Notes under the pieces: model-generated
Databases searched by the model: none
What the model was told of the DNA's origin: nothing
What the model saw: only the letters and a program-made list of their open reading frames with translations
Part shown: positions 31,735 to 39,966 of the stretch, one piece after another
Position numbering within the stretch: position 1 is the stretch's first letter
How the letters are laid out: every line of letters starts with the position of its first letter
NCBI RefSeq assembly: GCF_027922265.1
Contig: NZ_BSFI01000023.1
Coordinates: 224,808 to 288,807 of the forward strand
DNA: 64,000 nt
Source of the DNA: Hansschlegelia plantiphila
GTDB taxonomy: Bacteria; Pseudomonadota; Alphaproteobacteria; Rhizobiales; Methylopilaceae
Direction: 5' to 3'
Made by a program: the position numbers and the translations under genes

Positions 31735-33675
31735 ATGACATCGCAGGACCGCGTGAGCGCTGGCGCCCAAAACGAGGACCGGCGTTTCCGGATGCTCGTC
31801 GAGTCGGTTTTCGACTACGCGATCTATATGCTCGATCCGCAGGGCTTCGTTCTCACCTGGAACCGCGGCGCCGAGCGCTTGAAGGGCTACTCCGAGCGGG
31901 AGATCGTCGGGGAGCACTTTTCGCGGTTTTATACCGAGGAGGACCGGGCCTCCGGGCTGCCTGAGCGCGCTCTTCATACCGCCGCGACCGAGGGCCGGTT
32001 CGAACAGGAGGGCTGGCGCGTCCGCAAGGACGGCGCGCGGTTCTGGGCGCACGTCGTCATCGATCCGATCCGTGACCCTTCAGGGGCGTTGGTCGGCTTC
32101 GCCAAGATCACGCGCGACGTGACCGCCGATCGCGCCGCCGATCAGGCGCTTCGGCGGAGCGAGCAGCGGTTTCGGATCCTTGTCCAGGGCGTCAGCGATT
32201 ACGCGATCTACATGCTGGATCCCGATGGGCGGGTCACCAACTGGAACACCGGCGCGATCCGCTTCAAGGGCTATGCCGAGGACGAGATCGTGGGAGAGCA
32301 TTTCTCCCGGTTCTACACCGAAGACGATCGCCTGGCCGGACTCCCCGAACGGACGCTTCGGACCGCCCGGACCGAAGGGCGTTTCGAGCAGGAGGGCTGG
32401 CGCGTCCGCAAGGACGGCGCGCGGTTCTGGGCGCACGTCGTGGTCGATCCGATCCGCGACGAGTCGGGCGAGCTGATCGGTTACGCAAAGGTGACGCGCG
32501 ACCTTACGGAGAGGCGGGAGGCGCAGCTTGCTCTGGAGCAGGCGAGGGCGTCTCTCGTTCAGGCCCAGAAGATGGAAGCCGTGGGACAACTCACCGGGGG
32601 CGTCGCGCACGACTTCAACAATCTTTTGGCGGTGATCCTGGGAAATCTCGATCTCGCGCGCCGACGGCTCCCTGACGGTTCGCCGGTTTCGAGACTGATC
32701 GAGAACTCGATCATGGCGGCGCAGAGAGGAGCGTCGCTGACCAAGCGGATGCTGGCGTTCGCCCGTAAGCAGGAGCTCAAGAGCGAAGTCGTCGACGTGC
32801 CGGAGCTGGTGTCGAACATGGCGAATCTGCTGCAGAGCTCGATTGGCCCCAACATCCATATCGAGACGCGGTTTTCGCTGAAGCTTCCGCCCGCTGTGGT
32901 GGACGGCAATCAACTTGAGCTCGCGATCGTCAATCTGGTCGTCAACGCGCGTGACGCCATGCCGGACGGCGGCGTCATCGTCATCGCTGCGCGAACGATG
33001 TCGGTCAACTCCGCCGCCGACGCCCACCAACTCGCGCCCGGCGAATACCTTTGCCTCTCGGTCTCGGACGCGGGCGAAGGCATGGATGAGGACACCCTTC
33101 GGCACGCTGTCGAGCCGTTCTTCACCACCAAGGGCGTCGGGAAGGGAACAGGCCTCGGACTGTCGATGATCCACGGCTTCGCCGAGCAGAGCGGCGGCAA
33201 GCTTATCCTCAAGAGCGCCAGGGGCAGGGGAACGACCGCGGAAATCTGCCTGCCGCTGGCGAAGGTCGCCGCGCCCGCTGTCGATCGGGTCGATGAATCG
33301 CCGGCGGCGGAGCCTGCGCTTCCGCCGCTCGGCATTCTGGTGGTCGACGACGACAGGCTGGTGCTGATGAATACGGCGGCGATGCTCGAGGATCTCGGCC
33401 ATCACGTGCTTGAGGCGAGCTCCGGCGAGCAGGCGCTGCAGATGCTTTCGCACGCCGGGCGGCTCGATATGGTGATCACCGATCAGGTGATGCCGGGGAT
33501 GTCCGGCACGGAACTCGCGGCGGAGATCAGACGCGAGCGGCCCGATCTGCGGATCGTCCTGGCGACCGGGTACGCCGACATCTCCTCGATCGTCGGGCCG
33601 GAGCTGCCCCGGATCAACAAGCCGTTCATGCAAGCCGACCTCGAGAAGATCATCGCGGCCACGCGCGCCGGGTGA
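31735..33675 (+). CDS. Hybrid sensor histidine kinase: PAS-PAS-HisKA-HATPase-REC
   Basis: 646 residues from ATG 31735 (GGAGGTCGACG upstream). Two tandem PAS domains (about 17-130 and 145-260) are almost identical. The H box is QLTGGVAHDFNNLLAVILGN; the ATPase has N box VNLVVNARDAMPDGG and G boxes VSDAGEGMDEDT and GTGLGLSMIHGF. The C-terminal receiver starts LGILVVDDDRLVL with phospho-acceptor in VITDQVMPGMSG. No membrane segments, so it senses a cytoplasmic cue such as redox, light or a small molecule. It is orphan: no separate phosphotransfer or response-regulator gene is adjacent. The repeated PAS pair shares an exact 53-base repeat. Confidence 0.92.
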   Translation: MTSQDRVSAGAQNEDRRFRMLVESVFDYAIYMLDPQGFVLTWNRGAERLKGYSEREIVGEHFSRFYTEEDRASGLPERALHTAATEGRFEQEGWRVRKDGARFWAHVVIDPIRDPSGALVGFAKITRDVTADRAADQALRRSEQRFRILVQGVSDYAIYMLDPDGRVTNWNTGAIRFKGYAEDEIVGEHFSRFYTEDDRLAGLPERTLRTARTEGRFEQEGWRVRKDGARFWAHVVVDPIRDESGELIGYAKVTRDLTERREAQLALEQARASLVQAQKMEAVGQLTGGVAHDFNNLLAVILGNLDLARRRLPDGSPVSRLIENSIMAAQRGASLTKRMLAFARKQELKSEVVDVPELVSNMANLLQSSIGPNIHIETRFSLKLPPAVVDGNQLELAIVNLVVNARDAMPDGGVIVIAARTMSVNSAADAHQLAPGEYLCLSVSDAGEGMDEDTLRHAVEPFFTTKGVGKGTGLGLSMIHGFAEQSGGKLILKSARGRGTTAEICLPLAKVAAPAVDRVDESPAAEPALPPLGILVVDDDRLVLMNTAAMLEDLGHHVLEASSGEQALQMLSHAGRLDMVITDQVMPGMSGTELAAEIRRERPDLRIVLATGYADISSIVGPELPRINKPFMQADLEKIIAATRAG

Positions 33676-33696
33676 CCGCTGCGCCCCGGCGTCTGT

Positions 33697-34656
33697 TTAG
33701 AACCGTTCGCCGACCATTTCCTCGCTCTTGGCCCACAGCGCCTCCGCACGCGCCGGGTCAAGGGCGTAGTAGCGAACGCCTTCGCGTACGCCTTCACCCT
33801 GCGTTATCCCGGCGACGTGGCAGTCCTCGCAATAGCGTCCGCCGATCTCGTCCGCGGACGCGACGACGCCTGCCCAGACCGAGGTCGCGGCGCCCTGCGG
33901 GATCGTCTTGAACTCGAACTTCGGAGCGCCTTCCGGCCGTGCGGCGTCAATCGAGCTGACCAGCGCCTGCATGGCCTCTTCCGTCATATGGCGCCCGAGT
34001 TCCGTACGGATGCCGCCGGGATGAACCGCCGTGGCGCGAACGCCGCGGTTTCTATGCCGTCGGTCGAACTCGACGGCGAACAGGATGTTGGCCGTCTTGG
34101 AGCGGCCGTAGGCGACGAACTCCTCATAGGCCGTGCGCTCGAAATTCGGATCGTCGAGATCGACGTCGGCGAAGCGGTGTCCGGCCGATGACAGGTTCAC
34201 GAGCCGCGCGCCGGGCTTCATCAGTCCGGCGATCCGGTTCACGAGGACGAAATGGCCGAGATGGTTGGTGCCCAACTGCGTCTCGAAGCCGTCGGCGGTC
34301 AGGCCCTTCGGACAGGCCATGACGCCGGCGTTGGCGATCACGACGTCGAACGGCTCGCCGGCCCTGTTGAGACCGTCCGCACAGGCTCGAACGCTCGCGA
34401 GCGACGCCAGATCAAGTTCGACGAGAGCCAGGCCCCCGCCATTGGCCGCATCTTTGCGGACGGCGCCGGTGGCGCGCTGAGCCTTTTCGAGATCACGCGC
34501 CGCGCCGACGACATAAGCGCCGCGGGCCGCGAGAGCACGGGCCGTTTCGACGCCGAGGCCAGCTGAAACGCCCGTCACGAACACGCGCTTTCCGGCGAGA
34601 TCGACGCCCGACAGCACCTCGTCGGTGGTGGACTTGGCTCCAAAGGATCCGGACAT
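33697..34656 (-). CDS. Short-chain dehydrogenase/reductase
   Basis: 319 residues from ATG 34656, which has AAGGAGAA at ideal distance; an in-frame ATG 15 bases upstream overlaps that site and is rejected. Cofactor motif TGVSAGLGVETARALAARG, the NAGV structural motif (VVIANAGVMACP), catalytic serine (NLSSAGHRF) and the YxxxK pair (YGRSK). It resembles the retinol-dehydrogenase/WW-domain-oxidoreductase-like branch of classical SDRs, typically NADP-linked with unknown substrates in bacteria. Divergent from an AraC regulator, a common arrangement in which the regulator controls the reductase. Confidence 0.9.
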   Translation of the reverse strand: MSGSFGAKSTTDEVLSGVDLAGKRVFVTGVSAGLGVETARALAARGAYVVGAARDLEKAQRATGAVRKDAANGGGLALVELDLASLASVRACADGLNRAGEPFDVVIANAGVMACPKGLTADGFETQLGTNHLGHFVLVNRIAGLMKPGARLVNLSSAGHRFADVDLDDPNFERTAYEEFVAYGRSKTANILFAVEFDRRHRNRGVRATAVHPGGIRTELGRHMTEEAMQALVSSIDAARPEGAPKFEFKTIPQGAATSVWAGVVASADEIGGRYCEDCHVAGITQGEGVREGVRYYALDPARAEALWAKSEEMVGERF

Positions 34657-34826
34657 GAGATTCTCCTTCATCCGCCGGCGGAACGAGCCCCGCCCGGCGC
34701 GTTCGGCATGTGGGTCCAGCCGGGCCGCCCCAAGCGCCCGATCCTCGCAACCGCTTGCCCGATCCTCTCAGGCCGGCCATGCGTCCACGCCTTGCGGAGG
34801 CATGGCCGAGGCCCAACATTGGCGGC

Positions 34827-35708
34827 ATGGACGATCTGCTGACAGAGATGAGGGCTCGCGTCCTGCGCCACGCGGACGGCCCTCTGCGCGACATCATCCC
34901 CCGGGTCGTCATCGGCATGCAGTGCGGCGAGACGCGTCCCGCTCCGAGCCTCTACGAGCCGATGCACTGCGTCGTGCTGCAGGGCGCGAAGCAGGTGACG
35001 ATCGGCGATCGGACGCTTCGCTACGACGCGGCGAGTTATTTCGTCGCCTCGCTCGATCTCCCGGCGACCAGTTGCGTCGTCGAGGCGGACGCGCGGAAGC
35101 CGTACATCGTGCTCGGCCTGCGGATCGATCCCGAACGGCTAGCCAGCCTCATTCCGGGCGCGCCTGCGGGACCGGAGCCCGAAGTTCCGGCGTTCGGCGT
35201 AAGTCCGATCACGAGGGAGCTGCTCGAGATCTGGCTGAGGATCATCCGGCTGTTCGAGACGCCCGAGGACGCCGCAGCGCTCGCGCCTCTCGCCGAGCAG
35301 GAGCTGCTCTATCGGCTGCTCCGCGGCCCGCAAGGAGGCGTTCTACGGCAGTTCGCGCGCGCCGACAGCAGGCTGTCGCGCATCAGGCGAGCCATCGCCG
35401 ATATCCGGGCCGGCTTCGACAAGCCGCTGCGCGTCGAGGATCTCGCGCAAGGGGCCGGAATGAGCCCGGCCTCGTTCCATCGCCATTTCAAGGCGGCGAC
35501 CGCGATGAGCCCTTTGCAATACCAGAAGACGCTGCGGCTCCAGCACGCGCGGAACCTGCTCATCGCCAACGAGGAGGCCGCCCGCGCCGCCTACGCCGTC
35601 GGCTACGAGAGCGCGTCCCAGTTCAGCCGTGAATACGCCCGCCTGTTCGGCGCGCCGCCGGCGCGCGACGCCGCGCGCCTTCGCGCTCTGGGGGAGCTCC
35701 CCGCATGA
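34827..35708 (+). CDS. AraC-family transcriptional regulator
   Basis: 293 residues from ATG 34827 (MDDLLTEMRARVLRHADGP). An N-terminal AraC_N cupin-like domain (YEPMHCVVLQGAKQVTIGD, then LRYDAASYFVASLDLPATS) is followed by the double helix-turn-helix: LRVEDLAQGAGMSPASFHRH and ARAAYAVGYESASQFSREYA. Family members usually regulate an adjacent divergent oxidoreductase gene; the SDR at 33697 is the obvious target. The 170-base intergenic region has no clear operator that I can name. Confidence 0.92.
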   Translation: MDDLLTEMRARVLRHADGPLRDIIPRVVIGMQCGETRPAPSLYEPMHCVVLQGAKQVTIGDRTLRYDAASYFVASLDLPATSCVVEADARKPYIVLGLRIDPERLASLIPGAPAGPEPEVPAFGVSPITRELLEIWLRIIRLFETPEDAAALAPLAEQELLYRLLRGPQGGVLRQFARADSRLSRIRRAIADIRAGFDKPLRVEDLAQGAGMSPASFHRHFKAATAMSPLQYQKTLRLQHARNLLIANEEAARAAYAVGYESASQFSREYARLFGAPPARDAARLRALGELPA

Positions 35709-35856
35709 CGTCGCGGCGCCCGGTCGGGGGCGGCGCGAGCCGCCTCGCATGTTCTCGACCGCCGGCGGCTTTACCGCGCCGCCAATTCGGTGATCTACGT
35801 CCCTGATCTCGGCGGCGCGTCCTCACGCCGTCGCTTCGCAGCGAAGGACAAAAGCC

Positions 35857-36063
35857 ATGAAGCTCAGCGCTCGCAACGTGCTCAAGGGCAAGGTCGTCGA
35901 AGTCACCAAGGGCGCCACGACCGCCCATGTGAGGCTCGATGTCGGCGGCACGATCGTGACCTCGTCGATCACCAACGCCGCGGTCGACGAACTCAAGCTC
36001 GTGGTCGGGCAGGAGGCCTATGCAGTGGTCAAGGCCTCCGACGTCATGATCGGCGTCGACTGA
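35857..36063 (+). CDS. mop: Molbindin (Mop), single TOBE-domain molybdate-binding protein
   Basis: 68 residues forming one TOBE/Mop domain: MKLSARNVLKGKVVEVTKGA, then AHVRLDVGGTIVTSSITNAA, then VVKASDVMIGVD. The S-A-R-N and SIT-N-A-A elements are the oxyanion-contacting parts. Mop proteins assemble as hexamers that store or buffer molybdate or tungstate in the cytoplasm. It is followed five bases later by trmO and then by a TonB-dependent receptor and a ModE-type regulator, forming a molybdenum-themed cluster. Confidence 0.93.
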   Translation: MKLSARNVLKGKVVEVTKGATTAHVRLDVGGTIVTSSITNAAVDELKLVVGQEAYAVVKASDVMIGVD

Positions 36064-36068
36064 ACGCC

Positions 36069-36566
36069 ATGGTGCGGCTGAATGAGATCCGGACCGGCGA
36101 AGTCGCAGTAGAGGCGCCTGCGCCGACCGACGCCGGGCTCGTCTTCATCGGCCGCATCCATACGCCCTGGACCTCGCGGCTCGACTGCCCGCGGCAGGGA
36201 CGCCCGGACGGGCCGACCTGCCGCATCGAGATCTTCGACCCTTGGGCGCCGGCGCTTGCGGGGATCGAGGCCTTCGAGCGTCTCGAGGTTCTTTACTGGT
36301 TGAACGAGTCTCGCCGCGACCTCGTGCGCCAGAGCCCGGCGAATGACGGGTCTACGCGTGGAACCTTCGCACTGCGCTCGCCTGTCCGGCCGAACCCCAT
36401 CGGGACTTCGCTCGTGACCCTCGTCGGCGTGAAAGAGGCGTCCCTGCTGGTGCGCGGCCTCGACTGCCTCGACGGCACGCCGCTGATCGACCTCAAGCCC
36501 GATCGCTGCCTGTTCACGCCGCTCGCGCCCCCGCAGAAGGGCGATTTCCAGGTCGGCGACCTCTGA
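36069..36566 (+). CDS. trmO: TrmO/TsaA-family tRNA methyltransferase
   Basis: 165 residues from ATG 36069. Family motifs: LVFIGRIHTPWTSRLDCPRQ, the SAM-site SPVRPNPIGTSLVTL, and LDCLDGTPLIDLKPD. TrmO methylates N6-threonylcarbamoyladenosine-37 of tRNA-Thr. Members of this UPF0066 family are also often found beside molybdate genes for reasons not established. Same strand as mop with a five-base gap. Slightly long N-terminus relative to the E. coli catalytic core, and no C-terminal extension, so it is the short form. Confidence 0.88.
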   Translation: MVRLNEIRTGEVAVEAPAPTDAGLVFIGRIHTPWTSRLDCPRQGRPDGPTCRIEIFDPWAPALAGIEAFERLEVLYWLNESRRDLVRQSPANDGSTRGTFALRSPVRPNPIGTSLVTLVGVKEASLLVRGLDCLDGTPLIDLKPDRCLFTPLAPPQKGDFQVGDL

Positions 36567-36656
36567 GCTCCGTCCCGCGAACGGCTGACGATCCCACCTT
36601 ATCGCGACGGTAAGTTTGGCTTTGCGCTTGCCGCATAGCCGCCTGCGCTGTATCGA

Positions 36657-36693
36657 GCGGAATATGGCGACTTTGTGAATCGTCATATTCCGC
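36657..36693. promoter_or_regulatory. Inverted repeat upstream of the TonB receptor
   Basis: GCGGAATATGgCGA - nine bases - TCGtCATATTCCGC: 14-base arms with one mismatch. No thymine tail follows, so it is more likely an operator than a terminator for trmO. Half site CGGAATATG differs from the ModE half site CGTTATAT. It lies about 95 bases before the receptor start. Confidence 0.5.
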
Positions 36694-36787
36694 AAAGCAT
36701 GGAACGCCATGTCGCGGAGCGTCGGGGGACGCGAGAAGCGTAAGGCGCCAGCAGCCTTGGGCTTCGGAAATTCAGGGGGATGTCGCT

Positions 36788-38908
36788 TTGCGTTATATTC
36801 ACTTGCATATCACGATTTCGACCGCGGCGTTGCTCGCTTCGTGCGGAGCAGCCTTCGCACAGGCCGCGCCTGTCGAGCCGGTCTGGGAAGATCCGCAGAC
36901 CGGCGTCTTCCATCTCGGTGAACTGACCGTCGTCGGCGAGAGGCAGCGCGCCTACGGCCAGACGTCGGGCCAGGCGCTGTCCCAGGACAAGGCGACCGCC
37001 CAGGACATCTACGACTACAACCGGAACTCGCTCGACGACGCGCTGACGCTGATCCCAGGCGTCAGTGTCGACGGCTTCGGCGGAAGCCGGAACGAGAAGG
37101 TCGCCTATGTGCGCGGCTTCGACCTGTTCCAGGCGCCGCTTTCGATCGACGGCGTCCGGGTCTTCCTGCCTTACGACAACCGGCTCGATCTCGGTCGTTT
37201 CATCACTCCCGACCTCGCCGAAATCCAGGTCCAGAAGGGCTACGTCTCGGTGCTGAACGGGCCGGGCGGCATGGGCGGCGCCATCAACCTGGTGACGCGC
37301 AAGCCTACAAAGGCCGTCGAAGGCGAAGCGCGCGAAAGCATCGACTTCGGCAACACCGGCGGCGTCGCCGCCCACACCGGCTTCGCCTCGCTCGGCACGC
37401 TGCAGGAGAAGTATTACCTGCAGGCGAGCGCCGGCTACCGCGACAGCGACGGCGCCTTCCTGTCGAAGAAGTTCGATCCGGTGAGCTTCGGAGGGGTGCA
37501 GACAGAGAACGGGGGACGTCGCGACAACGCGGATACGCGCGACTGGCGCGTCAACCTCAAAGCCGGCTTCACCCCGAACGACACCGACGAATACTCGATC
37601 AGCTACACCAAGCAGGAGGGCCGCAAGGAGTCGCCTTTCTCGACCGTCGAGCCGATCCGCGGCGTGACCGGAATGGCGCCGGGCGGAACGCCGGCCTATC
37701 AGCGCAACTGGCGCTGGCCCAAATGGGACTATGAGAGCGTCTATTTCCTCTCGCACACCGCGCTCGGCGAGAAGTCCTATGTCGACGGCAAGGTCTTCTA
37801 CAACCAGCTCGACAACCTGCTCTCGGCCTATGACGACGGAACGTTCGGCCCGCGAGTGACCGGCCGCTCGTTCGACAGCTACTACAACGAGACCGGCTAT
37901 GGCGGCAGCGTGGAGCTCGGGACCGAACTGATCCCGATGAACACCCTGAAGGGCGCGATCCACTGGCGCCGCGACGACCATAAGAGCCGCAACCTGGCGT
38001 CGCCGGACGTCAACTCGATCTTCGACGAAACCGTTCGGGAGAAGGAGGACACCACCTCCTTCGCGGTCGAAAACACGTTTCACGCCACAGACCGGCTCGA
38101 TCTGGTCGGCGGCGTTTCCTACGACCGGCGTTCGCTGAAGAAGGCGGACGATCCCGATCTGGTGGACTCCGGCGTGAAGAACGCCGATCACGCCTGGAAC
38201 TGGCAGGCGGCCGCGATCTACAAGCTCACCGACACCGCGCGCATCCACGCGAGCGTCTCCGACCGCACGCGCTTCCCCACGCTCTGGGAGCGCTTCAGCA
38301 CCCGCTTCGGCGTCGCGCTGCCGAACGCCGGCCTCAAGGCGGAACGCGCCCGGAACTACGAGATCGGCTGGGCCGATACGGTCATGCCCGGCGTGAACCT
38401 CGCCGCGACCGCGTTCTACAGCGACGTCAAGGACGTCATCCAGGGCGTGAACGTCGGCGAACTGGTCCAGAACCAGAATGTCGGCGACGGCAAGTATTAC
38501 GGCGTCGAGCTCAAGGCCGACTGGACCGTCAACGACAAGCTTATTGTCGGCGGGCACTACACCTATCTGCACCGCGAGATCGACGGGCTGAATGGGATCG
38601 ACGTCAAGCCGGTCGGAACGCCCAAACACTACGCGATGCTCTACGCGAAGTGGGAGGCGTATCCCCGCCTGCAGCTCATCCCGAGCCTAGAGCTCTCGTC
38701 GTCGCGCTACTCGAGCGACCGCTTCGAGACGAGCTACACGAAGAACGACGGCTTCGCGCTCGCCAATTTCTCGGCGGAGTACCGCGTCACCGATAACTTC
38801 ACGACCGGGGTGGGCGTCCGGAACATTTTCGACAAGAACTACGAGGTCCAGTACGGCTATCCCGAGGCTGGGCGAAGCTTCTTCGTCCAAGCCAAGGCGA
38901 CGTTCTAG
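36788..38908 (+). CDS. TonB-dependent outer-membrane receptor, candidate molybdenum/tungsten uptake
   Basis: 706 residues. The start is TTG 36788 after a strong AGGGGGA; it yields a Sec signal peptide (ITISTAALLASCGAAFAQA, cleavage about residue 26). A TonB-box-like GELTVVGER is near residue 45, followed by a plug domain (LDDALTLIPGVSVDGFGGSR, NGPGGMGGAINLVTRKP) and a 22-strand barrel ending in aromatic FFVQAKATF. Ligand class is not obvious from the barrel. Context (mop upstream, modE-type gene downstream, ModE box at the start codon) suggests a molybdate complex or a Mo/W chelator; iron siderophores are the conservative alternative. Confidence 0.9.
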   Translation: MRYIHLHITISTAALLASCGAAFAQAAPVEPVWEDPQTGVFHLGELTVVGERQRAYGQTSGQALSQDKATAQDIYDYNRNSLDDALTLIPGVSVDGFGGSRNEKVAYVRGFDLFQAPLSIDGVRVFLPYDNRLDLGRFITPDLAEIQVQKGYVSVLNGPGGMGGAINLVTRKPTKAVEGEARESIDFGNTGGVAAHTGFASLGTLQEKYYLQASAGYRDSDGAFLSKKFDPVSFGGVQTENGGRRDNADTRDWRVNLKAGFTPNDTDEYSISYTKQEGRKESPFSTVEPIRGVTGMAPGGTPAYQRNWRWPKWDYESVYFLSHTALGEKSYVDGKVFYNQLDNLLSAYDDGTFGPRVTGRSFDSYYNETGYGGSVELGTELIPMNTLKGAIHWRRDDHKSRNLASPDVNSIFDETVREKEDTTSFAVENTFHATDRLDLVGGVSYDRRSLKKADDPDLVDSGVKNADHAWNWQAAAIYKLTDTARIHASVSDRTRFPTLWERFSTRFGVALPNAGLKAERARNYEIGWADTVMPGVNLAATAFYSDVKDVIQGVNVGELVQNQNVGDGKYYGVELKADWTVNDKLIVGGHYTYLHREIDGLNGIDVKPVGTPKHYAMLYAKWEAYPRLQLIPSLELSSSRYSSDRFETSYTKNDGFALANFSAEYRVTDNFTTGVGVRNIFDKNYEVQYGYPEAGRSFFVQAKATF
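36791..36814. promoter_or_regulatory. ModE box overlapping the TonB receptor start
   Basis: CGTTATAT-TCACTTGC-ATATCACG. The known ModE consensus can be written CGNTATAT-N8-ATATAACG (from ATCGNTATATA-N6-TATATAACGAT). Here the left half matches fully, the spacer is exactly eight bases, and the right half differs by one base. It begins one base after the TTG start codon, so ModE binding would block an elongating or initiating polymerase. Confidence 0.66.
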
Positions 38909-39001
38909 CGGGGCCGAGCAGCCGTCGGAACGGTTGACGTTGGGCTCGCTTGCGGTGACGGTCCGTCGTTTCGAACGATCGACCGACGCCGCGGACGCGC
39001 A

Positions 39002-39376
39002 ATGGCCACTCTCAGCATCAGGATCGACCTCGGCGGGGAAGGTCGCATCGGACCGGGCAAGATCGACCTCCTCGAGGCGATCCGGCGGGAGGGCTCGATC
39101 TCCGCGGCAGGGCGCGCGATGGACATGTCCTACCGGCGCGCCTGGGACCTGGTCGACGAGACGACCAGGATTTGCGGACGTCCTGTCGTGGCGTCGCAGA
39201 CCGGCGGCAAACACGGCGGCGGCGCCCGGCTCACCGATTTTGGCGAAGAACTGATCGCCCGCTACAGGGCGATCGAAAAAGCCGCCGCGAGAGCCGCACG
39301 GGCCGAACTCGCGGCGCTTCAATCCGGCACGCAGCCGGCGGACATCGGGATCAAGCGCGAGCCGGACGCAGCCTGA
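39002..39376 (+). CDS. ModE-type winged-helix regulator lacking the TOBE domain
   Basis: 124 residues. The wHTH domain of the ModE N-terminus: GPGKIDLLEAIRREGSISAA, then GRAMDMSYRRAWDLVDETTR, then HGGGARLTDFGEELIARYR. The C-terminal molybdate-binding TOBE domains of full ModE (about 260 residues) are missing, so sensing must rely on another protein, perhaps the free Mop encoded 3 kb upstream, or on direct oxyanion binding. Start ATG 39002. It is the last gene of the Mo-themed plus-strand group, 93 bases after the receptor. It probably binds the ModE box at 36791. Confidence 0.88.
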   Translation: MATLSIRIDLGGEGRIGPGKIDLLEAIRREGSISAAGRAMDMSYRRAWDLVDETTRICGRPVVASQTGGKHGGGARLTDFGEELIARYRAIEKAAARAARAELAALQSGTQPADIGIKREPDAA

Positions 39377-39418
39377 CGTCCCTCAAGACGAACGCCGGGC
39401 CAGCCACGCTTGCGAACC

Positions 39419-39886
39419 TCAGCCGCGCGCCGGATAGACGACGCCCGTAACAGCCTGGTGATAGGCCACGCTCGCAAGGACGATCGCAACCGATCCGGCG
39501 AGCACGGGCGTGAGCAGGAACGGCCACGACGCTCCTGCGAGCGCCACCACGATGGGATCGGCGCCCGCGGGGGGATGGGTCGTGCGCGTGAGCAGCATCG
39601 CGGCGATCGCGAGTCCCACTCCGATCCCGAGCGCAAGCGGGGTCGCGCCGAGGACGGCGAACGTCGCCAGTCCGATCGCCGTGGAGACGAGATGGCCGCC
39701 GATGACGTTGCGCGGCTGGGCGAGCGGGCTCGCCGGCGCGCCGAACACCAGCACGCAGCTCGCGCCGAAAGGGGCGATGATAAAAAGCGCGCCGGAGATC
39801 CGCGACAGCTCCGCGAGGCCGAAGATGACGGCAAATCCGCCCAGCCCCGCGATCGCCGCGGTGCGGACGGCGGTTCGGGACGCCAT
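39419..39886 (-). CDS. HPP-family membrane protein
   Basis: 155 residues with four hydrophobic helices. The name-giving motif is present in TRTTHPPAGADPIVVALAG (about residues 100-118), together with ALFIIAPFGASCVLVFG and PRNVIGGHLVSTAIGL, both typical of the family. HPP proteins are inner-membrane proteins; a plastid homologue transports nitrite, and the bacterial role is unproven. Monocistronic, convergent with the ModE-type gene. The FDH terminator lies just upstream of its start. Confidence 0.88.
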   Translation of the reverse strand: MASRTAVRTAAIAGLGGFAVIFGLAELSRISGALFIIAPFGASCVLVFGAPASPLAQPRNVIGGHLVSTAIGLATFAVLGATPLALGIGVGLAIAAMLLTRTTHPPAGADPIVVALAGASWPFLLTPVLAGSVAIVLASVAYHQAVTGVVYPARG

Positions 39887-39921
39887 AAGGCTCTCCGGTC
39901 TACGCCACGGGACAACGAAAG

Positions 39922-39953
39922 AAAAAAGGGATCGGCGGCGGCCCGCCGATCCC
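39922..39953 (-). terminator. Intrinsic terminator of fdh
   Basis: On the minus strand, stem GGGATCGGCGG / CCGCCGATCCC with a four-base loop is followed by TTTTTTC. It lies 14 bases beyond the formate dehydrogenase stop. Confidence 0.92.
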
Positions 39954-39966
39954 TGGCGCTGAAGGC

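Noticed and set aside
33697..34656. SDR as a possible missing ceramide reductase
   Set aside because: It is a classical SDR with TGxxxGxG and YGRSK, divergent from an AraC regulator 20 kb away from the lipid locus; ceramide reductase belongs to an extended NDUFA9-like branch.
36780..36800. ATG at 36780 as the TonB receptor start
   Set aside because: It is out of frame with the receptor and overlaps the AGGGGGA ribosome binding site; TTG 36788 gives a proper signal peptide.
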